From contig NC_135008.1 of assembly GCF_051020985.1 (NCBI RefSeq), forward strand, positions 3,534,001 to 3,598,000: a DNA stretch of 64,000 nucleotides. Reading direction: 5' to 3'. The position numbers and the translations under genes were made by a program. The stretch is from Nomia melanderi (lineage: Eukaryota; Arthropoda; Insecta; Hymenoptera; Halictidae). Under the pieces are notes generated by a model that saw nothing but the letters and a program-made list of their open reading frames with translations, was not told where the DNA came from and searched no databases. Numbering within the stretch: the first letter of the stretch is position 1; every line of letters begins with the position of its first letter. This document shows positions 47,202 to 58,060 of the stretch, piece after piece.

Positions 47202-49625
47202 TATTTTATCCGAATTTCGAGTATTACACATAGAGTCGTCAAAGGAATTCCGATCGCGCAGGCGTCGGCTGGGTCCGTTCCGCGGTCCGCTCGCGCGAGG
47301 CCAAAGGAGAAATTTTAGGGGGCGAGCGTAATCGGCGCGAGCGTTGGGCAAGAAGCGAGAACCGCGGGGTCTCTTACGCTGACGCGGAAATACGCGCACA
47401 TGCCGATGCATTTCGATCATCGGTATTATCGAGCGGCCGATCGACGGGGCTGGCTCGCGCGCGCGAGCGCGGACTTTCTCACGGATCGGCAGGCTGGAAA
47501 TGACGCGGAATCGAAGCGGATCGGCTCGGTCGACCGGCACCGACGCCGACACCGACGCGATGCCTAAATTAATGCCCGCCGCTCGTTACCGCGGCAGCTT
47601 ATTTGACGAACCTTTGATCCCGAACGGTTAATTATCGAATTAAATGCCACGAGAAACGTGCGCCGACCCGATTTCTAAACCGTGACGGGCCCAGCGACGG
47701 ATACGTATTTAGTCGTTGCGCAACGGGGACGCGCGAGACAGCTCGGAAGTCTTCGAGAGAGACGTTCTCGAGAGCGGCCCGGCCGATCGGGATAATCGTA
47801 CTCCGGAGCCCGCAGTCGTTAGGAGCGAGCGGAACGTACGTTTTCACTGAAAATATTTATTGCCGCTCGCCGGCCGCCGCTCAGATCGATTGCTCCGATC
47901 CTGGAGGTCTTGTCCGCGGCTCGGCTTTCCTCGCTTCGGATCGTTGTTCTTTTCTTTTCCATTTTTTTCCCCCGCGATTTCTTTTCCTCGATCGCCTCCC
48001 CGTTGATATTAATTTTTCCATCGACAGAAGAATTCGCCTCGGCGCCCGCTCTACGCCTACCCAGACTAATAACTTTCCCAAGCCGCTCGCGAGCGGCTCG
48101 GACAGCGAACGCGAAAACTTCACCACGGGCCGTCGATTCCTACAACGTTCCGCCGGGGAATAAAACAAACGGGGAGATTAGGATCGCGACTCGGCGATCT
48201 CCCCGAGTCATAATACTGTAAGCCGCGCGATAGGTGTACGTTACATAGGTGTGTCACGCGAGCGATTACCGGCGAGTTGTATTAAGCCGCAACACGGATT
48301 ATTTCTCAAGTCCCGTTTTTCCTCTTTCCACGGGGCCCCGCTTCGCCTGTTGCGTATCCATTAGCCGCCGCCCGGCGAGGGGGGAGCCTCGATCTTGTCG
48401 TTTTATCCGCTACGCGCGTATCGAATCGCGCCGATATCGAGGGGAAGACATTTCTCGGGAATCGTAATTGTCCGGGGATGCTAATTATAACGTTGCCCCG
48501 CGGCTGTCGCAACAAAGTGTCGTTCGACGGTGATTCATTAGAAATACTACCTGCATCGTTACGCTTCTGCGGCTGGATCGGTTATAGAAATGATTATAAC
48601 CCTCGCGAACGCTATAATTTCCTTTATCTAGATCGGGGTCGGCGCAGGTGCGCGGGGTTGAGTTTGAAATATTCGATAATGTCAACCGTAATGAATCGGC
48701 CTATCTATCCGGCGCGTTCGCTTTGATAACGTCTACTGATTCTCATGAACGATCGCGGGTGTCCCTTCTCGAGCAACAATACCGAGAACAACGATGTTTG
48801 CTTTCGACGGAGGGAAATTGAATTAGTTCGAGACACCCGAGTGTACGGAGCCCGAGCGGGCTGCTTCGACTCAAGATTCCGGGCTCGACATTCCGTACGA
48901 TTCGCCGCGGCGGAACGGGAACATCTCCGAATATCACGACGAATGCCCGAAACTGCGTGCAACATCCGGGGGTATCAGCGATCGCGTTTAATCTAGCCAC
49001 GTCAGAATCCGCGGCGCGTTCCCCGGCAAGATGCCCGCCGGGCGACGTCACGCGTCCCGCCGTCCGTGCGATACCGAAAACAGAGATGTATTCAGATAGA
49101 CCCGGTAATTATGCGAACGGCATGAATAAAACTGTTTCTCGGTGTTGTTTTAATAAATGCAAAACTCCGACTGAATATTCATGTCCAGTGGCGGGTGGTT
49201 CCTTTTGTCTTTTGCGCCGGTCTTAGAGCATGGAAAAACGGCGGACGCGATCGTGGAAAATATTGAGCTGCTCGAGCGGGCGCGGGCAATTGACAAACTC
49301 GAGTAGATAGGAGAAAGGGTGTCGAAAATTGAAAGCAAAAGGATACGAGAGTGAACGCTTCGCGAATGCGCATACGCTGTTTGAACGCGTAGGAACTTCT
49401 GGTATCAGTGAACACATGGACAAATTTTAGTCTAGGGGTAAATCGTTTGAACCTTTGAAACGGTGCTTACAAACACGAAACAGTTGATTTTGGAATTCTA
49501 GAATCCTTAGTTCTGTAAAATAATCATAGTCAGAAAGTCAGATTGGAACTAAATGATCTATTCATTAGCAAATACTTGAGTCGCTCTCGTGAATGATAAT
49601 TATCACCTGAATCCTCCCTGAATAG
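47202..49625. other. No gene recognised
   Basis: GC-rich noncoding sequence with no feature beyond chance frames. Confidence 0.45.
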
Positions 49626-49697
49626 TTAACCCTTTGCACTCGGAAGTTTTTCACTAGAAATATTCAACAGTTTCCAGTGAGTTACAGATGACATCCT
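49626..49697 (-). mobile_element. Fragment of a family C MITE
   Basis: TTAA (49626-49629) then CCCTTTGCACTCGGAAG and TTTCACTAGAAATATTCAACA, matching the right end of the family C element at 3756-3996 read in reverse. Similarity fades before the family D element that starts at 49698, and does not resume after it. Confidence 0.65.
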
Positions 49698-49924
49698 TTA
49701 ACCCCTTGGCGGACTATTTCCTTTCGTTACTAAGCTCGTGTAATATTTTACTATCGACAATTTGCAAGAAATACGAGAAAATTTTCCATTCTATTTCAGG
49801 TGGAAATTTCATTTGAAGATAATACATTGATAATAGCAAAATAGTTGCTTTGATCGGTAGGTAATGAACAACATTGGTTCTTGTTAAGTTTAGAAATTTA
49901 AGTCATTGTACGGCAAGGGGTTAA
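49698..49924 (+). mobile_element. TTAA-type MITE, family D, copy 2
   Basis: TTAA at 49698-49701 and 49921-49924. Termini are CCCCTTGGCGGACTATTTC and, read inward, CCCCTTGCCGTACAATG. The interior is shared with 27194-27389 (CTTTCGTTACTAAGCTCGTG, TATTTTACTATCGACAATTT), with an extra segment around 49800. Confidence 0.8.
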
Positions 49925-52561
49925 TATATTACTATATCACTACATAGATATCACCTTTAAATATAACCTTATAGTTAACATTTCGAGAGCCAGCATGAAA
50001 CTCCACCACAATCCCATCGATTTCAGTCTCATCAGGATTCGAAGCGGAAAAATCCAAGAAAAATGGAATTGCGACCAGTAAAAACGACTATCGCTCGGAA
50101 TCGAAAGTATTGGGTTACGACAGCGCCTTGAAATTATGAAACAGACCTCGGTCACCGCCGGAGACGATCGTATAACGAGTCGACGTCGCAATAAAATGGA
50201 AGTTAACTCGCTGCCATTACCCGGAACGATCATTATTAGATCGGCTAGCGCGTAACGACTTTGATTCGGATTTTTGCGAGTCGGCGGCGGGTAGGTCTTC
50301 GATACCGGCTGGGTCCTTTGTTTCACCGGTTCACCGTTAGCACACACGGGCTCGACTCGGTGTAATTTCCCTTATTACGCAACGGTCATAATAAACGTTG
50401 CATTAGATGGAAGCCGGGGTCCTGCTCGCGCGCGCGACGGCTTCTTCGTTAACGCGACTTTCTATCCATAAACAGTCATGCGAGGATCGCCGTGGTTTTA
50501 TTGATAGTATCGCGGGCCATTCCGAGTTGCGCGAATGGCACGGTTGACCGTTTATCTCTTTCGTTGCGCGATTACCGTGGCGGCGCGGTCATTAGGCGGG
50601 AGATTAATTAAGTTAAAATCACGTGTAACGGGCCCCGGGACAGCGTGTAACGGGTCGCCGTACAGCTTCACTTTGTCGTGGGCTCCCTTAATTTGACGGG
50701 GAAGCGAACGGAAACGTACTCCTTCCTACGTACGACCGTGGTTTAATGTCTGATTAATAGACGTAATAATTCAACGATGCGATCGTTTAGCGGTAATTGA
50801 TAAACGTGCTTCATTGCTCGGGAATAATGCATATTATATCGTCCGGCCGGCACCTCGCGCGGCTCCCATGTACTGGGTGGCACGGCGAAACGGACGTTAA
50901 ACACGCCGATTCGATCCCTTCGAACAGCCGTCTCTGAAACCTTTCGGAATTATTCATCCTTCGAAGAATCCGGCTCGAATCTTTAGCGACGCTATCTCAT
51001 CTCGGAAAACTAACCGGCCAATTAAGCGAGGGAAAGTCTCGTTCGTAGAAACGCCGCGAGTCCGATAGGATCGACGAGGAGACGCGCCGCAGAGGTTTAG
51101 GGGACCTCCGGTCGATCTCGCAGCGTCTATTAAAGGGTGAACGTTAAGAGTTTTCCCTTTTGTGCGGCGCGCAGGAGGTCCGCGCTGCTCGGCCTGTTTA
51201 CCGGAGTGTTTAGCTCGGTTGTCCACCGAATCGTCGTCCAGAAACGAGCGGGCCTCGGCTCGCCGCCACCGCAATTAGCACCTGCAGGGTCGTTAACGCG
51301 TCCCGGGCTCCCGGGCTTTGCCTTTTCGACCGCGTTTCCTCCGTCCCGGCCGTTTCTTTTCTTCCACGGCCCCCTCGGCCCGCCACCGCTCCTCTTTTCC
51401 CCGAAAAACGCTTCATTGTTGCGGGTCCGCCGAGTTGTTTGATCGAACCGGTAGCTGTCCCGGGGGCGCTAAACGAATCTCTGTTTGCCCGGACGCTCTT
51501 TCTGGGACTCATTATGCGGCCGGTGGTGTTCCCGACTCGACGGAAACGTTCTTATCCTGTCATTCATTATCGTGATTCCCTAAACGCTGACGTTTGCACG
51601 ACTAATCATTCGGTCGCCAGGAACCCAGCTCTTCGGACAGGCTCCCGTTGTCACCGTTTCTCCGCGGAACTTCGTTCGACGACACCGAGACCGAGCTACT
51701 AGGATTTCAGGTCGACCCGATAACGTCCAGTTTCCTCGTCGAACTCCTCGGAGCGAAAAACCGGTATGCAAATTCGCGCGTACCGCTCGGAGTTTCCAGC
51801 AGGACGAGAGCGGCCGGCAAAAAAAGACAGGTGCGCGCGCGCGTATTCGAGTCCCGTGGATCGGGGGACACGCGGAAACGGTAACGCGACGAAACGAGCC
51901 GTTCCGAATGATCTTAATCGGCGAATTAACGTCGGCGGCCGGTCGTTTTTTATCGGGCCGCCCGATTCCCGGCGACGCGCGCGCTCTTCCCGGCCGCGGG
52001 GGGGATGACGCTCCGGGCGGCTAGGGGGCGGGATGCGGCCGAGAAAGGGCGGACGTTCTTAATTTCTTATTGTGTATTAACATGCCACACGTGTGATCAC
52101 GCGAGCAGTATCGCCGGGCACCGGCGGTTTTGTTTTTGCCGGGGCCACGAAGGACCCGGTGTGGGAGTGCGGCAGCTGTGCATTTCAGATAATGCGATCC
52201 CGCGTACAGCTGCGCCGCATTACGCTCGGTCACGTTATCGATAACGACGATGCGCGAGCACAATTACCTACAATGTTGCGCGCCGCTTCCTCGTCCTTTC
52301 GGACGCCGGTTTCGAAGACGCCGAAGCTTCCGCGCCGGTTTTGCACTCGTTGGAGATTGGAGGAGTCTGTTACCCTTTCCTGCTGTTACTGTTCGTTAGA
52401 TGTTAGAGGCTATCGGTTGATTAACGATGGAAATATAATACATTTCCAATTGGAGTTACTTGTATCGCCCGTTAGATTCAATTCCATTATAAACGCATCA
52501 AGGATAGGTATTCCATTGTTCGGCGTATAAGCTTCCATCGCAGGTTTGCTATGAACATACT
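49925..52561. other. No gene recognised
   Basis: Noncoding sequence, AT-rich up to about 50000 and GC-rich after. Nothing else recognised. Confidence 0.45.
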
Positions 52562-52976
52562 TGTTCGCGAGCGAGAGTAGTCGTTACTTCGGTTTTCGAC
52601 TTCGCGTTTCACGATCGGACCCTACTTTTTACAGTGATAGGGTAATAAGGTTGAACTGGTTTGTTTGTTTCATCACATAAAATATAATTTCACACTTAAA
52701 AGTACAATGTTGAAGTAATACAGTGATTCTAACAATTTCATCAACGCAGGTTGATTTCGGGTGCTTGTTTCTACGTTTGTTGAGACTGGGTGGTTGTTGA
52801 TTACGCGAGCTGTTAACTGATGCTCAAGGAAAAAAGTCGGCATATTTATAGGAAAAGGGAGCATCTATCGAGCGTCAATCAGTGCGACTTTGGCCGCCCG
52901 GGGTAGAGGCTCTATCTTTTGTTTCTCACGCGACAGCGACGGTGAGTGTCCTACTGTCATTTTTGGGCGCGTAACA
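52562..52976. mobile_element. Second copy of the LTR-like element
   Basis: Begins TGTTCGCGAG and ends GGGCGCGTAACA. It aligns along its length with 32973-33393, including ACAGTGATAGGGTA, TACAATGTTGAAGTAATACA, GTTGAGACTGGGTGG and CCGCCCGGGGTAGAGGCTC. Flanking pentamers are ATACT and ATAAG, which do not form a clean duplication, so one side has mutated or the copy has recombined. There are several small indels relative to the first copy, so the insertions are not very recent. Confidence 0.65.
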
Positions 52977-53718
52977 ATAAGACAGAGGTCTGCAATAGAC
53001 ACTCACGATTGCACTAACAGATTCCACGAGATGTTTCCCTGTCTTTTGTCCCGCGTCCCTTGCAACCGCAGCTTTAATACCCGATAACCGTTGTTCTATA
53101 CGGAGTATCGTTCGCCGCGTTTTCGACTGGTCCACCCTCGGACGCGGGGGATCAGCGCCGAGGGAAACGCGGTGTGTACACAGCGCGGAGCGATCGCGGG
53201 CCGAGATGCAAATGCGAATGGTCGAGCGCGTCGTTGTTTCCCGGCGCGACGGGAAATTTCGCGCGTGCGGGCACGCTTAAACGAGCTGTCATCGGACGAA
53301 CGCGTACAGGGGGGTTCAAACGCAGCCGACCGTGCGACTGTCAACGGAACTGACTGTCACGGCGGAGGCCCGATGGCGAAATTTGCATCGGCGCGCGGCC
53401 GCTTCTCCTTTCACGCCTTATACGAGGAATGACAGCCTCGTAATCTGCGTCCTCCCACACTACCACGGTCTTATTCCCGGCATCTCTCGGCCCTTCGAGC
53501 CTCATCCCCTTCCTCGCGGCCGATTTTTTTGCTCGTCCCCCTCGCCCGTTCCACCCTGCCGTCATTTATTCCGGCTCGCGTCGGCTCCGCCGCGCGCTCT
53601 TCCTGGCCCGCGGCCTCGCTACGCCCTCCGCATCGCGCGGACCGTCTAAGCAGAACGCTCGGGTCGGCCGAGGAACGATCGGCGGATGCGATTCATTGAT
53701 TTCGTTGCTGGATATATA
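52977..53718. other. No gene recognised
   Basis: GC-rich noncoding stretch between the LTR copy and an AT-rich region. No feature. Confidence 0.45.
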
Positions 53719-53830
53719 CACCGTCGGTCGAAAGTTTGGGACCGGTTGATACGCAACGTGACAAATTGAAAATTATGTATCTTATTGGGTTGGAAAGAAA
53801 CGGTTTCTTAGTGTGAAATGCAACTGAATT
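53719..53830 (+). mobile_element. Possible Tc1/mariner-type terminus
   Basis: After a TA dinucleotide comes CACCGTCGGTCGAAAGTTTG followed by GGACC, which resembles the GGTCAAAAGTTTGGGACC-like termini of Tc1-group elements. No matching inverted terminus was found downstream, and the AT-rich sequence after it has no transposase frame. It is probably a remnant. Confidence 0.35.
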
Positions 53831-55541
53831 TTTAATGCGATTATTTTCAGTACAAAACTACACGGAATTCGTTTCTATACTAACCTAAAAGTGGGAACTA
53901 CTAAATCTGAAGAGAAGAATTGTAACATTGACAGGAGAATAATACAAGGAATGTAACACTGTGCAAACTGAAATTACTAGCCGACCCAATATATAAAATG
54001 AAATAAATATTATATATCTACAGTGGTCTCTCGCGTTTTAGTGATAATTCTGCTTGGTCACAACCGTATTGACGAATATGAAATTAGTCTCGAAAAGATG
54101 AAAGCTGGACAAATAGACCTCTCAGGACTCTAGAGCAACGCGCAGTACGCAGAACGTACGCGCGCACGGTAGAGCAACGGAATCCTCGAATACTAGTTTT
54201 ATCGTCCCGAAATCCCCGTAACGGCCCCGTAAAGATAGAAGCGGCTACGCAACCGTCTTAGGAACAGTTGTTACTTTGACCGAAAATCGTAAAGCAGTTA
54301 ATTCGGACGTTAATTCGACGAGACGGGGAAATTTATGATTGAAACGTACGCCCTTCGTAATACCCGCTCTGCGCGAAGAGAAGGATACGCCGGGGCGATA
54401 CGCGGGTTTCTTTAAAAGAATATTTAAAAACGGCGCTTAGCCGCGTTCCGCGTTCGTTCCCGGGATCGCTCGAATACCCTTAGACGATTTTATCATTCTA
54501 GTCCGGCGATTCCGTCTAATTGAACCTCGCCGCGGCGTTTCGACGACGTTACGGGCGCAAATTTACGTCCGAGCGCCGATTCCACGGGTAGGAGCCGGAC
54601 GCGCGCGGGTTTCACGCGCGGTACGGCCGGCCAATGGGAGCCGGCGCGGCGAACGTCACGCGCCATTAAGATCCTTGAGATCCGATCGCGCAATTAGCGA
54701 CGATCGCCTATTAATTACCCCGCGATTAACGGCGATGACGCGCTGCTGTGTGTCCGCGGGGCCAGCCCGTGCAGGTAATTAGCCCCGAGGAATTTTACGA
54801 GTAACCCGTTCACCCCGGCCCCCACCCACCCCCCGGCCCGCCTCGCCTCGCCTCGCCCTTCGTTTACCTCGCTCTCCTCCTTTTCACCTGCAGCAGTCTC
54901 GAACGGTACCTTTCTCTCCGCAAATTGAATACCCGCGGTGCAACAATCTCGCGTATCCCCGTCGACCTTGTTGCAAATCGATTACGGGATGAGAAGCGCG
55001 TAACGTCGAATCGCGGTGATCGCTGCACGCTCCGAATCGGATCCCTGAAATCCAAGATCAAGGGTTCCCGGCGCGTAAGATCGCCGATAAGGATCGCCGC
55101 GGAATTCGAAAAATCTTATTATAAACGTAATCGATGCGCCGGCGATTTTCCAAGTCCTCCGAAAGATTCAGTAAATCTTCTGTTCTCCGGAGAACGGTTA
55201 CCGCGAGAGATCTATCAACGTTCGAATGCTAGAATTTCCGGACATTAAGTTTACCAATAAAGATCGTATCTGCCGTCTGCGGGATTTTTTCGAAACGCGT
55301 CGCTCCGCGTTACATGCGAGAGACCGGCCAGTCTGCGGCGCAGGTTTCCATCGTAAAGTAGCGAGATCCATTGCTCGTGCCTCGAAGATCAGCCGCGAAG
55401 ATACCGAAAGACGCGTTGCGGAGCGTCGTTGACCCAATTACACGTCGGAGTACAGTGTATCCTCTCTTCTCGAGTGGAACCGGCCAACTGGCACCGACGC
55501 AGCCCCTCCTCCGCGATGTTTCCTTCGCTCGTTGATTGTCA
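53831..55541. other. No gene recognised
   Basis: AT-rich to about 54100, then GC-rich. At 54021 a TA is followed by CAGTGGTCTCTCGCGTTTT, which could be another transposon end, but no partner was seen. Confidence 0.4.
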
Positions 55542-55769
55542 ATGGACAGCGACGAGCGCGCCGAGTCGCTCTACGTGACCGTGTCCGACAGCGAAATCAC
55601 CGGGGGACGCAAGAAACGTTCCAGCAGGCCCGTTGACGGAAACCGAGACAGCCTTTCCAGAATTTCTCGCGCTGCCAGCCGCGGCGACCCGGTGTCAGCG
55701 CAATCCCCGCGTTCGAAGAACTGTTCCGTGCCCGGGAGAACGAAGAACAAGGATGGACCACACAGCTAG
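55542..55769 (+). CDS. Low-confidence short ORF or first coding exon
   Basis: An ATG at 55542 opens a 75-codon frame ending at TAG. The first 21 codons end almost entirely in G or C and encode MDSDERAESLYVTVSDSEIT, an acidic, Ser-rich start typical of intracellular N-termini. After about residue 22 it turns basic (GRKKRSSRP) and the codon bias weakens, as if an exon ended there. However, none of the GT dinucleotides in this part makes a strong splice donor; the best, CCCG/GTGTCAG, is poor. No domain, signal peptide or membrane segment is visible and the protein is not recognised. A chance frame is quite possible. Confidence 0.22.
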   Translation: MDSDERAESLYVTVSDSEITGGRKKRSSRPVDGNRDSLSRISRAASRGDPVSAQSPRSKNCSVPGRTKNKDGPHS

Positions 55770-56090
55770 CGCTGTTATTACGCTGCACGATGGGCGCCAC
55801 CATGGCGTGTTCAGCTTGATTAATTATCATTGCCGCGTCGGTCACATTCGCCACTCGGCCTGTTCGCGTCCGAGACATAGTAGCCCTATAAGGTATCCCG
55901 CTTCATAAACCATGTCCTTTGATTTTTCTTCTCTCCGCCCGATAAATCGCGGCCTGCCCCAACGGTATCGTGTCCTATATTTTATTCGGATCTGCGCCGG
56001 AAAAATCGCGAGCACGCCGCGACCCTTGCGATTTCGAAACTTGCAGATAAACGTATAAGTGACCTTTACACGCAAGTTTCTCGTTAGGAA
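55770..56090. other. No gene recognised
   Basis: Short noncoding stretch between the doubtful ORF and the repeat of about 180 bp. Confidence 0.45.
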
Positions 56091-56665
56091 CATTCATTGT
56101 TTTCAAATGAGACATAAATGACAGCCTTTAAACTTATACGTCACATGTGAATTAAGGAGCACTTTCATTTCTACATTTCAAAGTTTCATTGAACGTCAAA
56201 TTCTATCACTTTCCTGCATCGAATCAAGTGTCTCAGTGTCGCCTATCGATTGCAAAGGATTAATATCATATTTCATCATTCATTCGTTCTAATGAGACAT
56301 AAATTGCAGCCTTTAAACTTAAAAGTCACATGCAAATTAAGGAGCACTTTCATTTCTACATTTCATTCAACGTCAAATTCTATCACTTTCCTGCATCAAA
56401 TCAAGCGTATCACTGTCGCCTATCGATTGCAAAGAATCAATATCATATTTCATCATTAATTCGTTCTAATAAGACACAAATTGCACCCTTTAAACATAAA
56501 AGTCACATGTAAATTAAGGAGCACTTCCATTTCTACATTTCAAAGTCTTATTAAACGTCAAATTCTATCACTTTCCTGCATCGAATCAAGTGTCAGACTC
56601 GCCTATCGATTGCAAAGGATTGATACCACATGGAATGTTTCATATCACGTTCGATATGAAAGTAT
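56091..56665 (+). repeat. Tandem repeat of about 180 bp, three copies
   Basis: The GAGACATAAAT or AAGACACAAAT landmark occurs at 56109, 56294 and 56471, giving periods of 185 and 177 bp. Each unit then has CCTTTAAAC, AAGTCACATG, AATTAAGGAGCACTTTCATT, CTATCACTTTCCTGCATC and CGCCTATCGATTGCAAAG. The units are diverged and the last is incomplete. It is AT-rich and lacks terminal repeats, so a minisatellite or small satellite array fits best. Confidence 0.85.
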
Positions 56666-58036
56666 AATAGATCAATTACCGGACGGCAAAGAGAAATCAG
56701 CTATTGTCACTAACAGTTCAATAGGAAATGACACGTAGAGGCCATAATTAAGAAAACGTTCCATGCTTCTTTCACCGCTGGTCGAAAGATCAGCTCGAGT
56801 GTCTAGAAAGCGTTCGGGCGAACACGGAATTCGACAAGTTTCTTTGTAACGCAGCCTCGAGTGGAGTCCTCTCGCCTCCTCCTGATATTTAGACGTCTCC
56901 TAAACCGGCCGGGAGAGGAAACAGGGACTGTTATTTACGCGGCGTGACGGGTATCTCCGTGCGGCGGACGGTGATTCGGCGGTTCCTCGGAATCTTTGTT
57001 CCCCGCGGGGCCACAAATTGTCTCGTGTTACCACGCATCGTTCCACGGGCCGTAGGAGGACCCGCGACCGTCGAGGATTCCCGGCTTTCACGGTTCCGTC
57101 GTTAGTCGTCCCATTCGCACCTGCAGCATCACCGTTCATTGTGCACCTGTCATGTTTCACACCCTTAAAACAACAATCGCCGTTGACCCGGCGGGAGGAT
57201 TACTCTCGACGAGCCGGGGCCGCCTCTCGTCGCCCCCGGCCGCTTGTCTTCGTTACGCCGGGGCCGGCCGGCGGCTTACCGGAGTCCGAAAAATCGCCGA
57301 TTTATTTATTTATTTGCGTAGGAACCGAGGCGGCCGGGAACGCCAGAAAGCCACGACTCGGCCATTCAGCTGGTCTGTTTACCCTTCCGACCCTAAATAA
57401 AGATCTTCCGCGTCGTTCCCGGCAAAGTCGCGGAAGATGATGATGTCGATGTATTCAAGATCTCGCGATGGAAATGTCCGATAGAAAAGAAACTCGAAGC
57501 CTGTCTCTCTAGACGTTCATTTCGCTCTGAGAAGTCTCTGATCTACAACGGAAGGGTATCAAACGATTATCTGAAAATCTTCGTTGGCCACCGCGGAAAG
57601 TCGACTTCCATCATTTTTCGATCACATTCGACAGCGGAGTCACGCAAGTGATCGCTCTGTTTGCACAGCTACCCGGTCTATTTGCAGTTCGAGGCCTAAG
57701 CAAACGCGATCTAGGCTATTTAAGCCAGCTCGAGAAATAGGACAGGCTCGCGACGACAGGCGGATCTTCGCCGATTTTCGTAAAGGATCCGCTGGTTCCT
57801 CTCGCCTCCTTCTCCCGCGGGTGTTCGAGGAGGAGGACAGAGGTCGGCCGGGAAGGGTTTGTTTGCCGAGCAAACAGAAAATGCGAGCTAGGCGTCGGTC
57901 TCGAGGCGGGAAGGGTCGCGCTGCGCCGGAGCAAAGAACGTTGCCTGCGATCCTACTCGAGAACTCGCGAAGATGGGCTCCTGCGGTTCATTGTTTATCT
58001 TCGGGGCCGCAACAGAATATTGTTTCGCGAAAGACG

Positions 58037-58060
58037 GCGGGGGCGGGGGCGGGGGCCGGG
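58037..58060. repeat. (GGGGGC)n run
   Basis: Short G-rich hexamer repeat with four G-tracts, so it could fold as a G-quadruplex on the plus strand. Confidence 0.7.
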
